DNA of 64,000 nt, taken from positions 1 to 64,000 of the forward strand of contig NZ_LJSD01000050.1 of assembly GCF_001303895.1 (NCBI RefSeq), in the 5' to 3' direction. The notes below the pieces were generated by a model. That model was not told the DNA's origin. It did not search any database and worked only from the letters and a program-made list of their open reading frames with translations. Within the stretch, counting starts at the first letter, position 1, and every line of letters begins with the position of its first letter. Below are positions 35,667 to 44,520 of this stretch, piece after piece. Both the position numbers and the translations under genes were made by a program. Origin of the DNA: Mesorhizobium sp. 1M-11 (GTDB lineage: Bacteria; Pseudomonadota; Alphaproteobacteria; Rhizobiales; Rhizobiaceae).

Positions 35667-36371
35667 GTGCTGAAGGCCGAGAACCTGTCCGTCCGCTACG
35701 GAGCGGTCGTGGCCGTGCGCGACTTGTCGCTCGAGATCGGGCGGGGCGAACTCGTCGCCCTGCTCGGTCCGAACGGCGCCGGCAAGAGCTCGACCATCAA
35801 CGCGCTGACCGGCCTGGTCACGCCAGTGGCGGGACGGATCGCCTTCGACGGCAAGGACATCTCGCGCACACGCACCGAGGATCGCATCCGGGGCGGCCTC
35901 ACCTCGACACCGGAAGGCAGGCATATCTTCGCCAATCTGACCGTGGGCGAAAACCTGCGGCTCGGCGCGGCGACGCGCCGCGATCCAAAAGGCGTGCGCG
36001 AAGACATCGATCGGTTCCTGGCGCTGTTTCCTGTCCTGGGCGAACGCTACACCCAGGCGGCCGGCACGCTTTCCGGCGGCGAACAGCAGATGCTGGCCAT
36101 CTCGCGTTCCTTGATGTCGCGGCCGAAACTGCTGCTGCTCGACGAGCCCTCGCTTGGGCTGGCACCTCGCATCGTCGCGCAGATCTTCGATTTCATCGGA
36201 CAGCTGAAGAAAGAAGGGCTGACCCTGCTGGTGGTCGAGCAGAATGCCAAGCAGGCATTGCGCTTCGCCGACCGCGTCTATGTCGTGAGTTCGGGCGCGC
36301 TGCGCTATGACGGCCCGCCGGCACAGCTTGCCGACGAGCATGGCCTCCTCAACCTCTATCTCGGCGGGTAG
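35667..36371 (+). CDS. branched-chain-amino-acid-type ABC ATPase, LivF type (system A)
   Basis: Second ATPase of system A, 234 residues from a GTG start. Walker A GPNGAGKSS, the TSTPEGRHIFANLTV segment typical of LivF, signature LSGGEQQM and Walker B LLLLDEPSLGLAP are present. VEQNAKQAL is the H-loop region, with Gln-Asn replacing the usual His as in LivF proteins. Three bases separate it from the permease gene. Confidence 0.92.
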   Translation: MLKAENLSVRYGAVVAVRDLSLEIGRGELVALLGPNGAGKSSTINALTGLVTPVAGRIAFDGKDISRTRTEDRIRGGLTSTPEGRHIFANLTVGENLRLGAATRRDPKGVREDIDRFLALFPVLGERYTQAAGTLSGGEQQMLAISRSLMSRPKLLLLDEPSLGLAPRIVAQIFDFIGQLKKEGLTLLVVEQNAKQALRFADRVYVVSSGALRYDGPPAQLADEHGLLNLYLGG

Positions 36372-36374
36372 GCC

Positions 36375-37274
36375 ATGGATTACGCCCTGCAGCAATTGCT
36401 CAACGCGCTGGCCTTCGGTGCCGAATATTCGCTGGTGGCACTCGGCCTCGCCGTCGTCTTCTCGATCATGGGACTGGTCAATTTCGCTCATGGCGAGATC
36501 ATCGGCGTGTCGGCCTACAGCGTCTTCCTGGCGGCGGCGCTCGGCCTGACCTCACCGATCGTCGCGGTATTGTTGGCGGTGGCCGCAGCCGCACTTGCCG
36601 CCGTGACATTCGAACGCGTCGCCTTCCGCCCCGTGCGCTACGCGCCGACCACGACGGGCCTGCTGACGGCCTTCGGCGTTTCGATCGTAGTGCAGAACCT
36701 GTTCATGCTGCTGATCTCGCCGAAGCCGCAATCGGTCTCGATCCTCAACGGCCTCAACCAGATGTGGTTCTTCGGACCGTTCGCGGTGTCGTCGCTGCAA
36801 GTCATGGAGCTGGTGGTTTCGGGTCTCACCATCCTTGCGCTGGTGCTCTTCCTCAACCGGTCCACGCTCGGCCTCGCCATCCGCGCCGCGTCACGCGACT
36901 TCGCCACGGTCCGGCTGATGGGTATCCGCGCCAATCGGGTGATCGCGACGGCGTTCGCCATTTCGGGCGCGCTCGCCGGCATTGCCGCCGTGTTCATCCT
37001 GGCCCGTCGCGGCTCGGTGTCGCCGGATCTCGGTTTCGGTCTCGTGCTCAAGGCCTTCGTGGCCTGTGTCATCGGCGGCTTCGGCTCGCTGGCCGGGGCG
37101 GCCGCCGGCGGCATGCTGCTCGGTTTCATCGAGGTCGGCCTGCTGGTGGCGCTGCCGCAGGAATACGGAGGCTTCAAGGATGCGCTCACCTACGTGATCA
37201 TCGTCGCGCTTCTCGTCTACCGGCCGGAAGGCCTGCTCGGCCAGCGGGTCGAACTGGGCGACAAGGAGATCTGA
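36375..37274 (+). CDS. branched-chain-amino-acid-type ABC permease, LivH type (system A)
   Basis: A 299-residue permease with about eight membrane segments. The N-terminal GLAVVFSIMGLVNFAHGE motif is the LivH hallmark, and the loop RAASRDFATVRLMGIRANRVI contacts the ATPases. GGFGSLAGAAAGGMLLGFIE is the conserved late segment. The gene starts three bases after the LivF stop and ends one base before the next start. Confidence 0.93.
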   Translation: MDYALQQLLNALAFGAEYSLVALGLAVVFSIMGLVNFAHGEIIGVSAYSVFLAAALGLTSPIVAVLLAVAAAALAAVTFERVAFRPVRYAPTTTGLLTAFGVSIVVQNLFMLLISPKPQSVSILNGLNQMWFFGPFAVSSLQVMELVVSGLTILALVLFLNRSTLGLAIRAASRDFATVRLMGIRANRVIATAFAISGALAGIAAVFILARRGSVSPDLGFGLVLKAFVACVIGGFGSLAGAAAGGMLLGFIEVGLLVALPQEYGGFKDALTYVIIVALLVYRPEGLLGQRVELGDKEI

Positions 37275-37275
37275 C

Positions 37276-38367
37276 GTGAGCGACAGCGCAGAGACCATCG
37301 CCGCCCGTCCGTCCAGTACCGCAACGCGGGCCGGCAATGGTCAATTCCGCCGCTCGCTGGTCGGCGGGCCGGTCACCGCGCTGCCGGCCGTCGTGATCGG
37401 CCTCGCCATCCTCGCCTTCGCGCCGGCCTACTACACGCATCTGGCGCTGGCGGCCTTCGTCAACCTGATCATCGTGGTCGGCCTCCAGGTGTTCATGGGC
37501 AACAGCAACATTGCCAATCTCGGCCACAGCGCCTTTGTCGGCATCGGCGCCTATGGCGTAGCGGTGCTGTCGACGCCACTCGCGATGAAGAAGCTGTCCA
37601 TCCCCAACGCGCCGTTCGGGCTCGCCTTCGTCGAGCTGAACCCCTTCATCGCGGCTGTCTTGGCGCTGCTGGTCGTTGCCGTCCTCGCGGCGATCAGCGG
37701 CAAGATCATCAGCCGGCTTTCGGGCGTCGCCGCCACGATCGTCAGCCTGGCGCTGCTCATCATCGTGCATTCGGTGTTCCTGAACTGGACGGACCTGTTC
37801 AAGGGCAACCAGGCCTTCTTCGGCATCCCCAAGGTGATCAACCTGCCGGCGATGCTGGTAGCCTCAGTGGCGGTGATCGTCATCGCCCGCCTTTTCAAGG
37901 ACAGCCGCTGGGGTCTGCAACTCCGCGCCAGCGCCCAGAGCCCGCAGGCGGCAGCGGCGTTCGGCATCGACGCGAAACGCTTGCGGCTGATGGCCTGGGT
38001 GCTGTCTGCGCTGATCTGCGGGCTGGCCGGCGTGCTCTTTGCCTATTTCGCCGGCACGATCAGCCCGAAGCTGTTCTACTTCCAGCAGATCTTCATCACG
38101 CTCGCCATGCTGATCCTGGGCGGCATGGCCACGGTGACGGGCGCCGTCACCGGCGTGATCGTGCTCTCGATCGGGCTCGAATTCATCCGCAGCATCGAGT
38201 CCGGCGTGACGATCGCCGGCATCCAGCTGCCGCAATTGCTCGGTCTTTCCGGCGTGGCGCTTGGTGTCGTCATCGTGCTCTGCATGGCCTTCAGGCCGGG
38301 CGGCATCAGTGGACGGCTCGAGCTCGACGAGCAGCTTTCCAGGCTTTTCCGGCGCAATGTCCGCTAG
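37276..38367 (+). CDS. branched-chain-amino-acid-type ABC permease, LivM type (system A)
   Basis: Second permease of system A, 363 residues, GTG start one base after the LivH stop. NIANLGHSAFVGIGAYGVAVL is the LivM motif; the ATPase-contact loop is LRASAQSPQAAAAFGIDAKRLR. An N-terminal cytoplasmic extension of about 35 polar residues precedes the first helix, longer than in many LivM proteins. Confidence 0.92.
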   Translation: MSDSAETIAARPSSTATRAGNGQFRRSLVGGPVTALPAVVIGLAILAFAPAYYTHLALAAFVNLIIVVGLQVFMGNSNIANLGHSAFVGIGAYGVAVLSTPLAMKKLSIPNAPFGLAFVELNPFIAAVLALLVVAVLAAISGKIISRLSGVAATIVSLALLIIVHSVFLNWTDLFKGNQAFFGIPKVINLPAMLVASVAVIVIARLFKDSRWGLQLRASAQSPQAAAAFGIDAKRLRLMAWVLSALICGLAGVLFAYFAGTISPKLFYFQQIFITLAMLILGGMATVTGAVTGVIVLSIGLEFIRSIESGVTIAGIQLPQLLGLSGVALGVVIVLCMAFRPGGISGRLELDEQLSRLFRRNVR

Positions 38368-38401
38368 GCGGCGCCGACATTTTCTCAGGGTGGAGGACAC
38401 A

Positions 38402-39796
38402 GTGGAGTTTCAGGACAAGGTCGCCGAGTACGCGCCGAAGCTGGAGGCATTGCAGCAGAAGCTGGCATTGGACGGGGTCGAATTCATTCAGGTGCACACG
38501 GTCGATACGTCGGGCGCGTTCCGTTCGAAGATCACCCCGCTGAAACTCTCGACCTACGGCGAAGCCATCAACGCCATCCTCTATTGCGTCGCGCATGGCG
38601 ATGGCCAGCCGATGGGTGACGTCGCCTTCGCCTCGCCGACCGCGAACGAAGAAAACGGCTTTCCCAACATCAAGGGCATCATCGACCCCGGCACCGTCGT
38701 GCAGCACGGCTGGAAACCGGAATATGCCTCGGCGATCACCTTTTCCTATATGCTCGACGGTTCGCCTTGCCCTTATGACCCGCGCGGCGTTCTCGCCCGT
38801 GTCGAGCAGCGGGCGGCAGCTCTCGGCTATGAGCCGCGCTTCGCGCTCGAATACGAGTTCGGCATCTTCCATGCCGACCATGACTTGATGCGTGCCGGCC
38901 GCTACCGCGAGCTGAAGCCCTGGGGACATTCGCTGACCAATTACGATCTGGTGCGCAGCGGCGAATACCAGGATTTCGCCGCCGAACTGATCCGCCGCAT
39001 GAAGAGCATCGGCATCGGCGTTGCCTCGCTGGTCACCGAATATGGCTTCGGCATGTATGAATATGCGCTGACGCCGAAGACGGCGCTGCAGGCGGCCGAC
39101 GACGCCATGCGCGCCAAGCTGCACCTGCGCGAGCTGTGCGCGGAACGCGGGCTGGTTGCCACCTTCATGACCCGCTTCCAGCCGCCCGGCAAGGAAAGCG
39201 CCTGCGGCGCGCACCACCATGTCAGCCTCTGGAAAGACGGCAAGCCGGCCTTCGCCGCAGGCCCCAACAAATTGACGCCGGTGGCCGAGAAATTCCTGGC
39301 CGGCGTGCTCCACCGCATGCAGGAGACGCATCTCCTGTTCCGGCCGACGGTCAACTCATACCGCCGTTTCGACCGCGGAGCCTGGTCGCCGGAAGACGTT
39401 GCCTGGGGTTTCGAAAACCGGACGGCGCCGATCCGCGCCATCACCACGCCCAATGACGGCGCCTGCCGGTTCGAACACCGGGCGCCGGGTGCCGACATCA
39501 ATCCCTACCTGTCGATCGCCGCGATCCTGGCCGCCGGCTGCGAAGGCATCGAGAAAGACCTGGCCTTGGAGGCACCCGTGAGCGGCGATCTTGCCGCGCT
39601 CGACAAACCCAAACTGCCGCACACTTTGAACGCCTCGATCGAAGCTTTCGCGAATTCCGATTTCTGCGCCGAGGCTTTCGGCGAAGCCTTCCGCAACAAT
39701 TATGCGGAAAGCCGCCGTGCCGAACAGGCCGCCTTCGAAGCCTGGCAGGCTTCACACATCACCGACTTCGAGTGGCAGCGCTACTTCATCAACTGA
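38402..39796 (+). CDS. glutamine-synthetase-family ligase, second copy (gamma-glutamyl-amine ligase)
   Basis: A 464-residue GS-fold protein at the end of the system A operon. EYEFGIFHAD and TEYGFGMYEYALTP give metal-binding acidic residues. GAHHHVSLWKDG carries the conserved histidine, NSYRRF the substrate region, and ENRTAPIRAI the glutamate-binding arginine. It differs strongly from the copy at 22688 and resembles GS-like enzymes that glutamylate small amines. The GTG start is preceded by GGAGG; another in-frame GTG lies 12 bases upstream. Its operon with an importer suggests it activates the imported substrate. Confidence 0.82.
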   Translation: MEFQDKVAEYAPKLEALQQKLALDGVEFIQVHTVDTSGAFRSKITPLKLSTYGEAINAILYCVAHGDGQPMGDVAFASPTANEENGFPNIKGIIDPGTVVQHGWKPEYASAITFSYMLDGSPCPYDPRGVLARVEQRAAALGYEPRFALEYEFGIFHADHDLMRAGRYRELKPWGHSLTNYDLVRSGEYQDFAAELIRRMKSIGIGVASLVTEYGFGMYEYALTPKTALQAADDAMRAKLHLRELCAERGLVATFMTRFQPPGKESACGAHHHVSLWKDGKPAFAAGPNKLTPVAEKFLAGVLHRMQETHLLFRPTVNSYRRFDRGAWSPEDVAWGFENRTAPIRAITTPNDGACRFEHRAPGADINPYLSIAAILAAGCEGIEKDLALEAPVSGDLAALDKPKLPHTLNASIEAFANSDFCAEAFGEAFRNNYAESRRAEQAAFEAWQASHITDFEWQRYFIN

Positions 39797-40279
39797 CCCG
39801 GCCGCACGGACGCTGGATAACGGCGTCCGTGCCTCCACCGCTGATTGTCCGGCGCTTCCACTGTTGACATTGTGCGATCCGGCAACAACATGTTGGCAGC
39901 CGTCCCGCTTGGTTTTCCTGTGCCAGTGCACTTCAAAACCATAGTCGACAGCTCAAGCCGAACCTCCCCACAGCTTTGGATATTCGCGAAAATCGCGAAA
40001 CTGTTTGCGACAAAGCGGCCCGATTGGGCCCTTGCGCCAAGCAAATGAGCGGAAGTACTTCAGGATAACTTGAGCGGGCGAGTGCGCCTCATGTCTGCTT
40101 GTCGATCGCTCCTGGCGGAGAGATCGCCATCCTGCGCCGGCAAACCGGTGCATTCGGACTGTCAGCGTTCAACGAAGGTCAAGACCGCGTCCCGTGCCAT
40201 GCACAGCGCGGCACCGTGTTCGACGGCAAGGGGGCCGTGCGGGGTCGGTGAGGAGGAAACGGGCAGCGGAGGAAAAGCT
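39797..40279. other. 483-base non-coding region before the purine permease
   Basis: No convincing gene is visible. It holds a 10-bp GC-rich stem-loop (39804-39832), a TTGACA box at 39864 followed by an incomplete -10 and a CAACATGTTG palindrome (39886-39895), and a TTCGCGAAAATCGCGAA palindrome (39983-39999). If the promoter is near 39864 the leader exceeds 380 bases. I could not match it to a known riboswitch. Confidence 0.5.
39804..39832 (+). terminator. stem-loop after the system A operon
   Basis: A perfect 10-bp stem (GCACGGACGC / GCGTCCGTGC) with a 9-base loop lies eight bases after the GS-like gene stop. No U-run follows, so it may be a weak terminator or a 3'-end stabiliser. Confidence 0.55.
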
Positions 40280-41569
40280 ATGCTCGAGAAGTATTTCGAA
40301 CTGAAGGAACTGGGGACGTCGGTGCGGATCGAAGTGATCGCCGGCATCACCACCTTCCTGACCATGTCCTACATCATCTTCGTCAACCCGGAGATCCTGT
40401 CGACGACGGGCATGGACAAGAGCTCGGTGTTCGTCGCCACCTGTCTGGCAGCGGCACTCGGCTCGCTGATCATGGCGCTGGTGGCCAAATGGCCGATCGG
40501 CATGGCGCCGGGCATGGGTCTCAATGCGTTCTTCGCTTTCGGCGTCGTCGGCGCCATGGGCTTCACCTGGCAGCAGGCACTGGGCGCCGTCTTCATTTCT
40601 GGTGTGATCTTCCTGATCCTGACCGTGACCGGCGTCCGCAGCTGGCTGATCGCCGGCATCCCGCACTCCATGCGCAGCGCCATCGCCGCCGGTATCGGCA
40701 TGTTCCTGGCGATCACCGCGCTGAAAAGCTCGGGCATCGTCATCGCCAGTGAAGCCACTTTCGTGACGCTCGGCCATCTGACGACGACCGGCCCGTTGCT
40801 CGCCATCCTCGGCTTCTTCATCATCGCATCGCTGGATGGCCTCAAGGTCCCCGGCGCCATCCTGATCGGCATCCTGGCGATCACCATCCTGTCGTGGATA
40901 CTCGGCGTCAGCCAGTTCCAGGGCATCGTCTCGATGCCGCCCTCGATCGCGCCGACCTTCCTGCAGCTCGACATCGTCGGCGCCATGCACACCGGCCTGG
41001 TGCATGTCATCCTGGTGTTCGTGCTGGTCGAAGTGTTCGACGCCACCGGCACGCTGATCGGCGTGGCCAAGCGCGCGCGCCTGATCGAAGAAGGCAAGCC
41101 GAACCGCCTCGGCCGCGCCCTGCTCGCAGACAGCAGCGCGATCGTCGCCGGCTCGCTGCTCGGCACCTCCTCGACCACAGCCTATGTCGAAAGCGCTTCC
41201 GGCGTGCAGGCCGGCGGCCGCAGCGGCCTGACCGCCCTGGTCATCGCCGTGCTGTTCCTGGCCGCGCTGTTCATCTCGCCGCTCGCCGCTTCGGTTCCGG
41301 TCTACGCAACCGCACCGGCGCTGCTCTATGTCGCCTGTCTGATGATGCGCGAACTGATCGAGGTCGACTGGACCGAGATCACGGAAGCAGCACCGGCCGC
41401 GCTGACGGCGCTGATGATGCCGTTCACCTACTCGATCGCCAACGGTCTCGCCTTCGGCTTCATCAGCTATGCCGTGCTGAAGACGGCAACCGGCAAGTTC
41501 CGCGACGTGCATGTGGCGACCTGGCTGGTGGCGATCCTGTTCGTCATTCGCTTCGCCTTCGTCGAATAG
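40280..41569 (+). CDS. NCS2-family purine permease (AzgA type)
   Basis: Inner-membrane proton-linked permease of 429 residues with 12-14 membrane segments, likely for hypoxanthine, adenine or guanine. GITTFLTMSYIIFVNP at the start and MAPGMGLNAFFAF are hallmarks of the AzgA branch, as is LVEVFDATGTLIGVAKRA in the middle. The ATG has GGAGGA eight bases upstream and begins MLEKYFELKELGTSVRIE, the normal family start. It stands alone; a repeat copy follows at once. Confidence 0.92.
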   Translation: MLEKYFELKELGTSVRIEVIAGITTFLTMSYIIFVNPEILSTTGMDKSSVFVATCLAAALGSLIMALVAKWPIGMAPGMGLNAFFAFGVVGAMGFTWQQALGAVFISGVIFLILTVTGVRSWLIAGIPHSMRSAIAAGIGMFLAITALKSSGIVIASEATFVTLGHLTTTGPLLAILGFFIIASLDGLKVPGAILIGILAITILSWILGVSQFQGIVSMPPSIAPTFLQLDIVGAMHTGLVHVILVFVLVEVFDATGTLIGVAKRARLIEEGKPNRLGRALLADSSAIVAGSLLGTSSTTAYVESASGVQAGGRSGLTALVIAVLFLAALFISPLAASVPVYATAPALLYVACLMMRELIEVDWTEITEAAPAALTALMMPFTYSIANGLAFGFISYAVLKTATGKFRDVHVATWLVAILFVIRFAFVE

Positions 41570-41570
41570 A

Positions 41571-41657
41571 GCAATTCCAGCAAAAGTGCGCAGCGGTTTT
41601 GCGTCCGGAATTGCGTAAAAAGAATCAGAGTGTTTCCGCGAAACGCGGAAACACTCT
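41571..41657 (-). repeat. two-hairpin dispersed repeat, copy 3 (reverse orientation)
   Basis: GCAATTCC / GGAATTGC hairpin first, then a perfect 14-bp hairpin AGAGTGTTTCCGCG / CGCGGAAACACTCT. It starts one base past the purine permease stop and may end its transcription. Confidence 0.88.
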
Positions 41658-41800
41658 GGCCCCGACGAAGAGTGAAAAGCCGCGGCCGGATGTGAATCCG
41701 CCGCGGCTTTTTTGTTGGGTGTTTGCGATGGTGCAGCGGGGCCGCCACGGTCTTGGGAAGTTCTTCGACCCGCAGAACAACGCAGCGTTTGCACCGCGCG

Positions 41801-41830
41801 TTGACAGGCTTGTCCGCGTCTGCATAGATT
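41801..41830 (+). promoter_or_regulatory. sigma-70-like promoter of the GntR/denD operon
   Basis: A consensus TTGACA (41801-41806) and TAGATT (41825-41830) are 18 bases apart, about 45 bases upstream of the regulator ATG. The operator candidate follows within a few bases. Confidence 0.65.
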
Positions 41831-41837
41831 ACTTGTC

Positions 41838-41854
41838 TACTGGACCGACCAGTA
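41838..41854. promoter_or_regulatory. GntR/FCD operator candidate TACTGG-N5-CCAGTA
   Basis: A 17-bp dyad with perfect 6-bp arms sits around the expected transcription start of the adjacent FCD-type regulator gene. CTGG/CCAG arms fit the general pattern of FadR-like operators. Confidence 0.6.
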
Positions 41855-41873
41855 TATCAGCGGGTGAGTTTGA

Positions 41874-42614
41874 ATGGTCGGCAACGACATCCTCTCGCAG
41901 GTTCCGGAACTCAGGCCCAGCCTGGCGCGCCGCACTGCGCGCGACGTGATCGCCGACAAATTGCTGTCGCTGATAGCCACGGGGGTTCTCGGTGCGGGCG
42001 ACGAACTGCCCAGCGAACGCGAACTGGCGACGGCGCTGGATGTAAGCCGCGAGACGGTGAGGGGCGCTATCCAGGCGCTTTCGGCGCGCGGCATCGTGGA
42101 AGTGTCGCAAGGCAGCCGCACGCGGGTCACCAATGTCGACCTGACGCATATCCCGGTGACGATTGCAGCGCCCAGCGCGATCGACAGCTACGATCTCGAC
42201 TCCGTCCACGCGGCGCGGCTTCTGATCGAACTGAAAGTCGTCGGCGACGCGGCCGAGCGCATCGGAGAGACGGAGCTGGCGCGGCTGGACAGTTCGCTTG
42301 CGGCACAGCAGGTGGCCAACACCGACCCCATCCGCTTCCTGATCTGCGACCGGGAATTCCATGTCACCATCTATCGCGCTTGCGGCAACCCGCTGCTCGC
42401 CGACTTCGTGACCGACCTCTACACCTACATGATGGAGCACCGCCGCTATGCGATGGCGCGGCCGGGCGCGATCGCGGCGAGCTATGCGGATCATGTCGCC
42501 ATCGTCGAGGCGCTGCGGGCACGCGACCGTGCGGCGGTCGTGGCGTCTTTCAGGGCACATCTGGACCGCATCCACGACACGACCAGGGAAATGCTGGAGG
42601 GCCGCGGCGGCTGA
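41874..42614 (+). CDS. GntR-family regulator, FadR/FCD type
   Basis: A 246-residue regulator. The winged helix-turn-helix (about residues 20-85; ELPSERELATALDVSRETVRGAIQALSARGIV) is followed by an all-helical FCD domain. That domain keeps the metal-binding histidines (DREFHVTIYRACGN, SYADHVAIVEAL, FRAHLDRIH). It leads a rightward run with a DenD-like dehydrogenase, an SDR and a sugar importer, which it probably represses until a sugar acid binds. Confidence 0.9.
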   Translation: MVGNDILSQVPELRPSLARRTARDVIADKLLSLIATGVLGAGDELPSERELATALDVSRETVRGAIQALSARGIVEVSQGSRTRVTNVDLTHIPVTIAAPSAIDSYDLDSVHAARLLIELKVVGDAAERIGETELARLDSSLAAQQVANTDPIRFLICDREFHVTIYRACGNPLLADFVTDLYTYMMEHRRYAMARPGAIAASYADHVAIVEALRARDRAAVVASFRAHLDRIHDTTREMLEGRGG

Positions 42615-42672
42615 AGCCGAAAGTCGGAGACAAATCTGGGGCAGCCGCCTTGCAAGGGAGGAATACAGGTAG

Positions 42673-43656
42673 ATGCATGTGCTCATCATCGGCGCGGCCG
42701 GCATGGTCGGCCGCAAGCTGTTGGACCGCATTGCGGGCGAAGACGGTGTGCTCGGCGGCGAGGTGACCCGGCTGACGCTGGTTGACGTGGTCGAACCGAC
42801 GGCTCCCGAGCCGCTTGCCGCCATCTCCCGATCCCTCGCGCTTGACCTTTCCGATGCAGGGGCTGCTGCGCGGCTGATCGCGGAGCGGCCCGATATCGTC
42901 TTCCATCTCGCGGCGATCGTTTCGGGCGAAGCGGAAGCCGACTTCGACAAGGGCTACCGCGTCAATCTCGACGGCACGCGCGCGCTTTTCGACGCCATTC
43001 GCGCCGAAGGCACAAAAGCGCCTTACAGGCCACGCGTCATCTTCGCATCGTCGGTGGCAGTGTTCGGCGCACCCTTCCCTGAAAAGATCGGCGACGAGTT
43101 CTTCACCACGCCACTCACCAGCTACGGCACGCAGAAGGCGATCGCCGAACTGCTGCTGGCCGACTACAGCCGGCGTGGCATCTTCGACGGCATCGGCATA
43201 CGCCTGCCGACGATCTGCGTGCGCCCCGGCAAGCCGAACAAGGCCGCCTCGGGGTTCTTCTCCAACATATTGCGCGAGCCGCTTGTCGGGCAGGAGGCGG
43301 TGCTGCCCGTTGAAGACGATGTGCTGCACTGGTTTGCGAGCCCGCGTTCCGCCGCAGGCTTCTTCGTGCACGCCGCCACGCTCGATCTCGAAAAAGTGGG
43401 AGCCCGCCGCAACCTGACAATGCCCGGCCTTTCGGCAACGGTCGGCGAGGAGATCGCCGCGCTCGAGCGCGTTGCAGGCGCAAAGGCCGTCCGCCTCATC
43501 CGGCGCGAGCCGGACGAAACCATCCGCCGGATCGTCGCCGGCTGGCCACGTGATTTCGATGCGCGCCGTGCGGCCGAACTCGGCTTCAAGGCCGAAACCC
43601 GCTTCGACGACATCATCAAGGCGCATATCGAAGACGAGCTTGGAGGAAAGATCTGA
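42673..43656 (+). CDS. denD: NAD-dependent epimerase/dehydratase family protein, D-erythronate dehydrogenase-like
   Basis: A 327-residue extended SDR. The Rossmann motif is LIIGAAGMVGRK, VFHLAAIVSGEAEADFDKGYRVN is the segment shared with DenD proteins, and FASSVAVFG and SYGTQKAIAE hold the catalytic Ser and Tyr-X3-Lys. DenD oxidises D-erythronate at C2 in catabolism of four-carbon sugar acids. The partner kinase and aldolase genes are not in this window, so a related sugar-acid substrate is possible. AGGGAGGAA precedes the ATG. Confidence 0.78.
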   Translation: MHVLIIGAAGMVGRKLLDRIAGEDGVLGGEVTRLTLVDVVEPTAPEPLAAISRSLALDLSDAGAAARLIAERPDIVFHLAAIVSGEAEADFDKGYRVNLDGTRALFDAIRAEGTKAPYRPRVIFASSVAVFGAPFPEKIGDEFFTTPLTSYGTQKAIAELLLADYSRRGIFDGIGIRLPTICVRPGKPNKAASGFFSNILREPLVGQEAVLPVEDDVLHWFASPRSAAGFFVHAATLDLEKVGARRNLTMPGLSATVGEEIAALERVAGAKAVRLIRREPDETIRRIVAGWPRDFDARRAAELGFKAETRFDDIIKAHIEDELGGKI

Positions 43657-43658
43657 CC

Positions 43659-44429
43659 ATGGCGAGCGAACCGGTAAAGACAAAGATCGCCCTGGTGACC
43701 GGCGGTGGCACCGGCGTCGGCAAGGCGATTGCCGAAGCCCTTCTCGGGGCCGGTTTCACGGTCGTGATTACCGGTCGAAGAAAAGAGGTTCTGGATGCGG
43801 CGGCAGGTGAGCTGACCAAAGCAACCGGCGGCAGGGTCCGGACGATACAGGCCGATGTCGGCGATCCGGGATCAGTCGCAGCCCTGTTCGATGCGATCAG
43901 ATCCGAATTCGGCAGGCTCGACCTTCTGGTGAACAACGCGGGAATGGGCGCCCCGGCCGTGCCGATGGAGGAGATCACCTTCGAGCAGTGGAGCGCGGTC
44001 GTCGGCGCCAACCTCACCGGCGCGTTCCTCTGTACCCAGCAGGCGTTCAGGTTGATGAAAGCGCAGAGCCCTCGTGGGGGACGCATCATCAACAACGGCT
44101 CGATCTCGGCCCAGACGCCGCGGCCCAACTCCGCACCCTATACCGCGACCAAACACGCGATCACCGGGCTGACCAAGTCGACCGCGCTCGACGGCCGACC
44201 GTTCGACATCGCGTGCGGACAGATCGACATCGGCAATGCCGCGACCGAGATGACCTCAAGGATGGCCTCAGGCGTGATGCAGGCCAATGGCGAGATCGCC
44301 AGCGAGCCGACAATCCCCGCCAGCCACATCGGCGACGCGGTGGTCTACATGGCGAGCCTGCCGCTCGAGGCCAATGTCCTGACCATGACCGTCATGGCAA
44401 CGACCATGCCTCTGGTGGGTCGCGGATAA
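43659..44429 (+). CDS. SDR-family oxidoreductase
   Basis: A 256-residue classical short-chain dehydrogenase: cofactor loop VTGGGTGVGKA, NNAG motif, catalytic serine in NNGSISAQTPR, and YTATKHA tyrosine-lysine pair. TGRRKE after the second strand suggests NADP use. It starts two bases after the DenD-like gene and precedes the sugar importer, so it likely acts in the same carbohydrate pathway. The substrate is unknown. Confidence 0.87.
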   Translation: MASEPVKTKIALVTGGGTGVGKAIAEALLGAGFTVVITGRRKEVLDAAAGELTKATGGRVRTIQADVGDPGSVAALFDAIRSEFGRLDLLVNNAGMGAPAVPMEEITFEQWSAVVGANLTGAFLCTQQAFRLMKAQSPRGGRIINNGSISAQTPRPNSAPYTATKHAITGLTKSTALDGRPFDIACGQIDIGNAATEMTSRMASGVMQANGEIASEPTIPASHIGDAVVYMASLPLEANVLTMTVMATTMPLVGRG

Positions 44430-44520
44430 CAAAACACTGAACTGAGGGGCTTGGGGGAACGCACTACGGGAACAAATAACGACAGCCGAAACCCACAGGT
44501 GAATTCTGGGAGGAAAGATT

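Noticed and set aside
39797..40279. A known purine or guanidine riboswitch in the leader of the purine permease
   Set aside because: I could not identify any conserved core or pairing pattern by eye; reported only as an unexplained leader.
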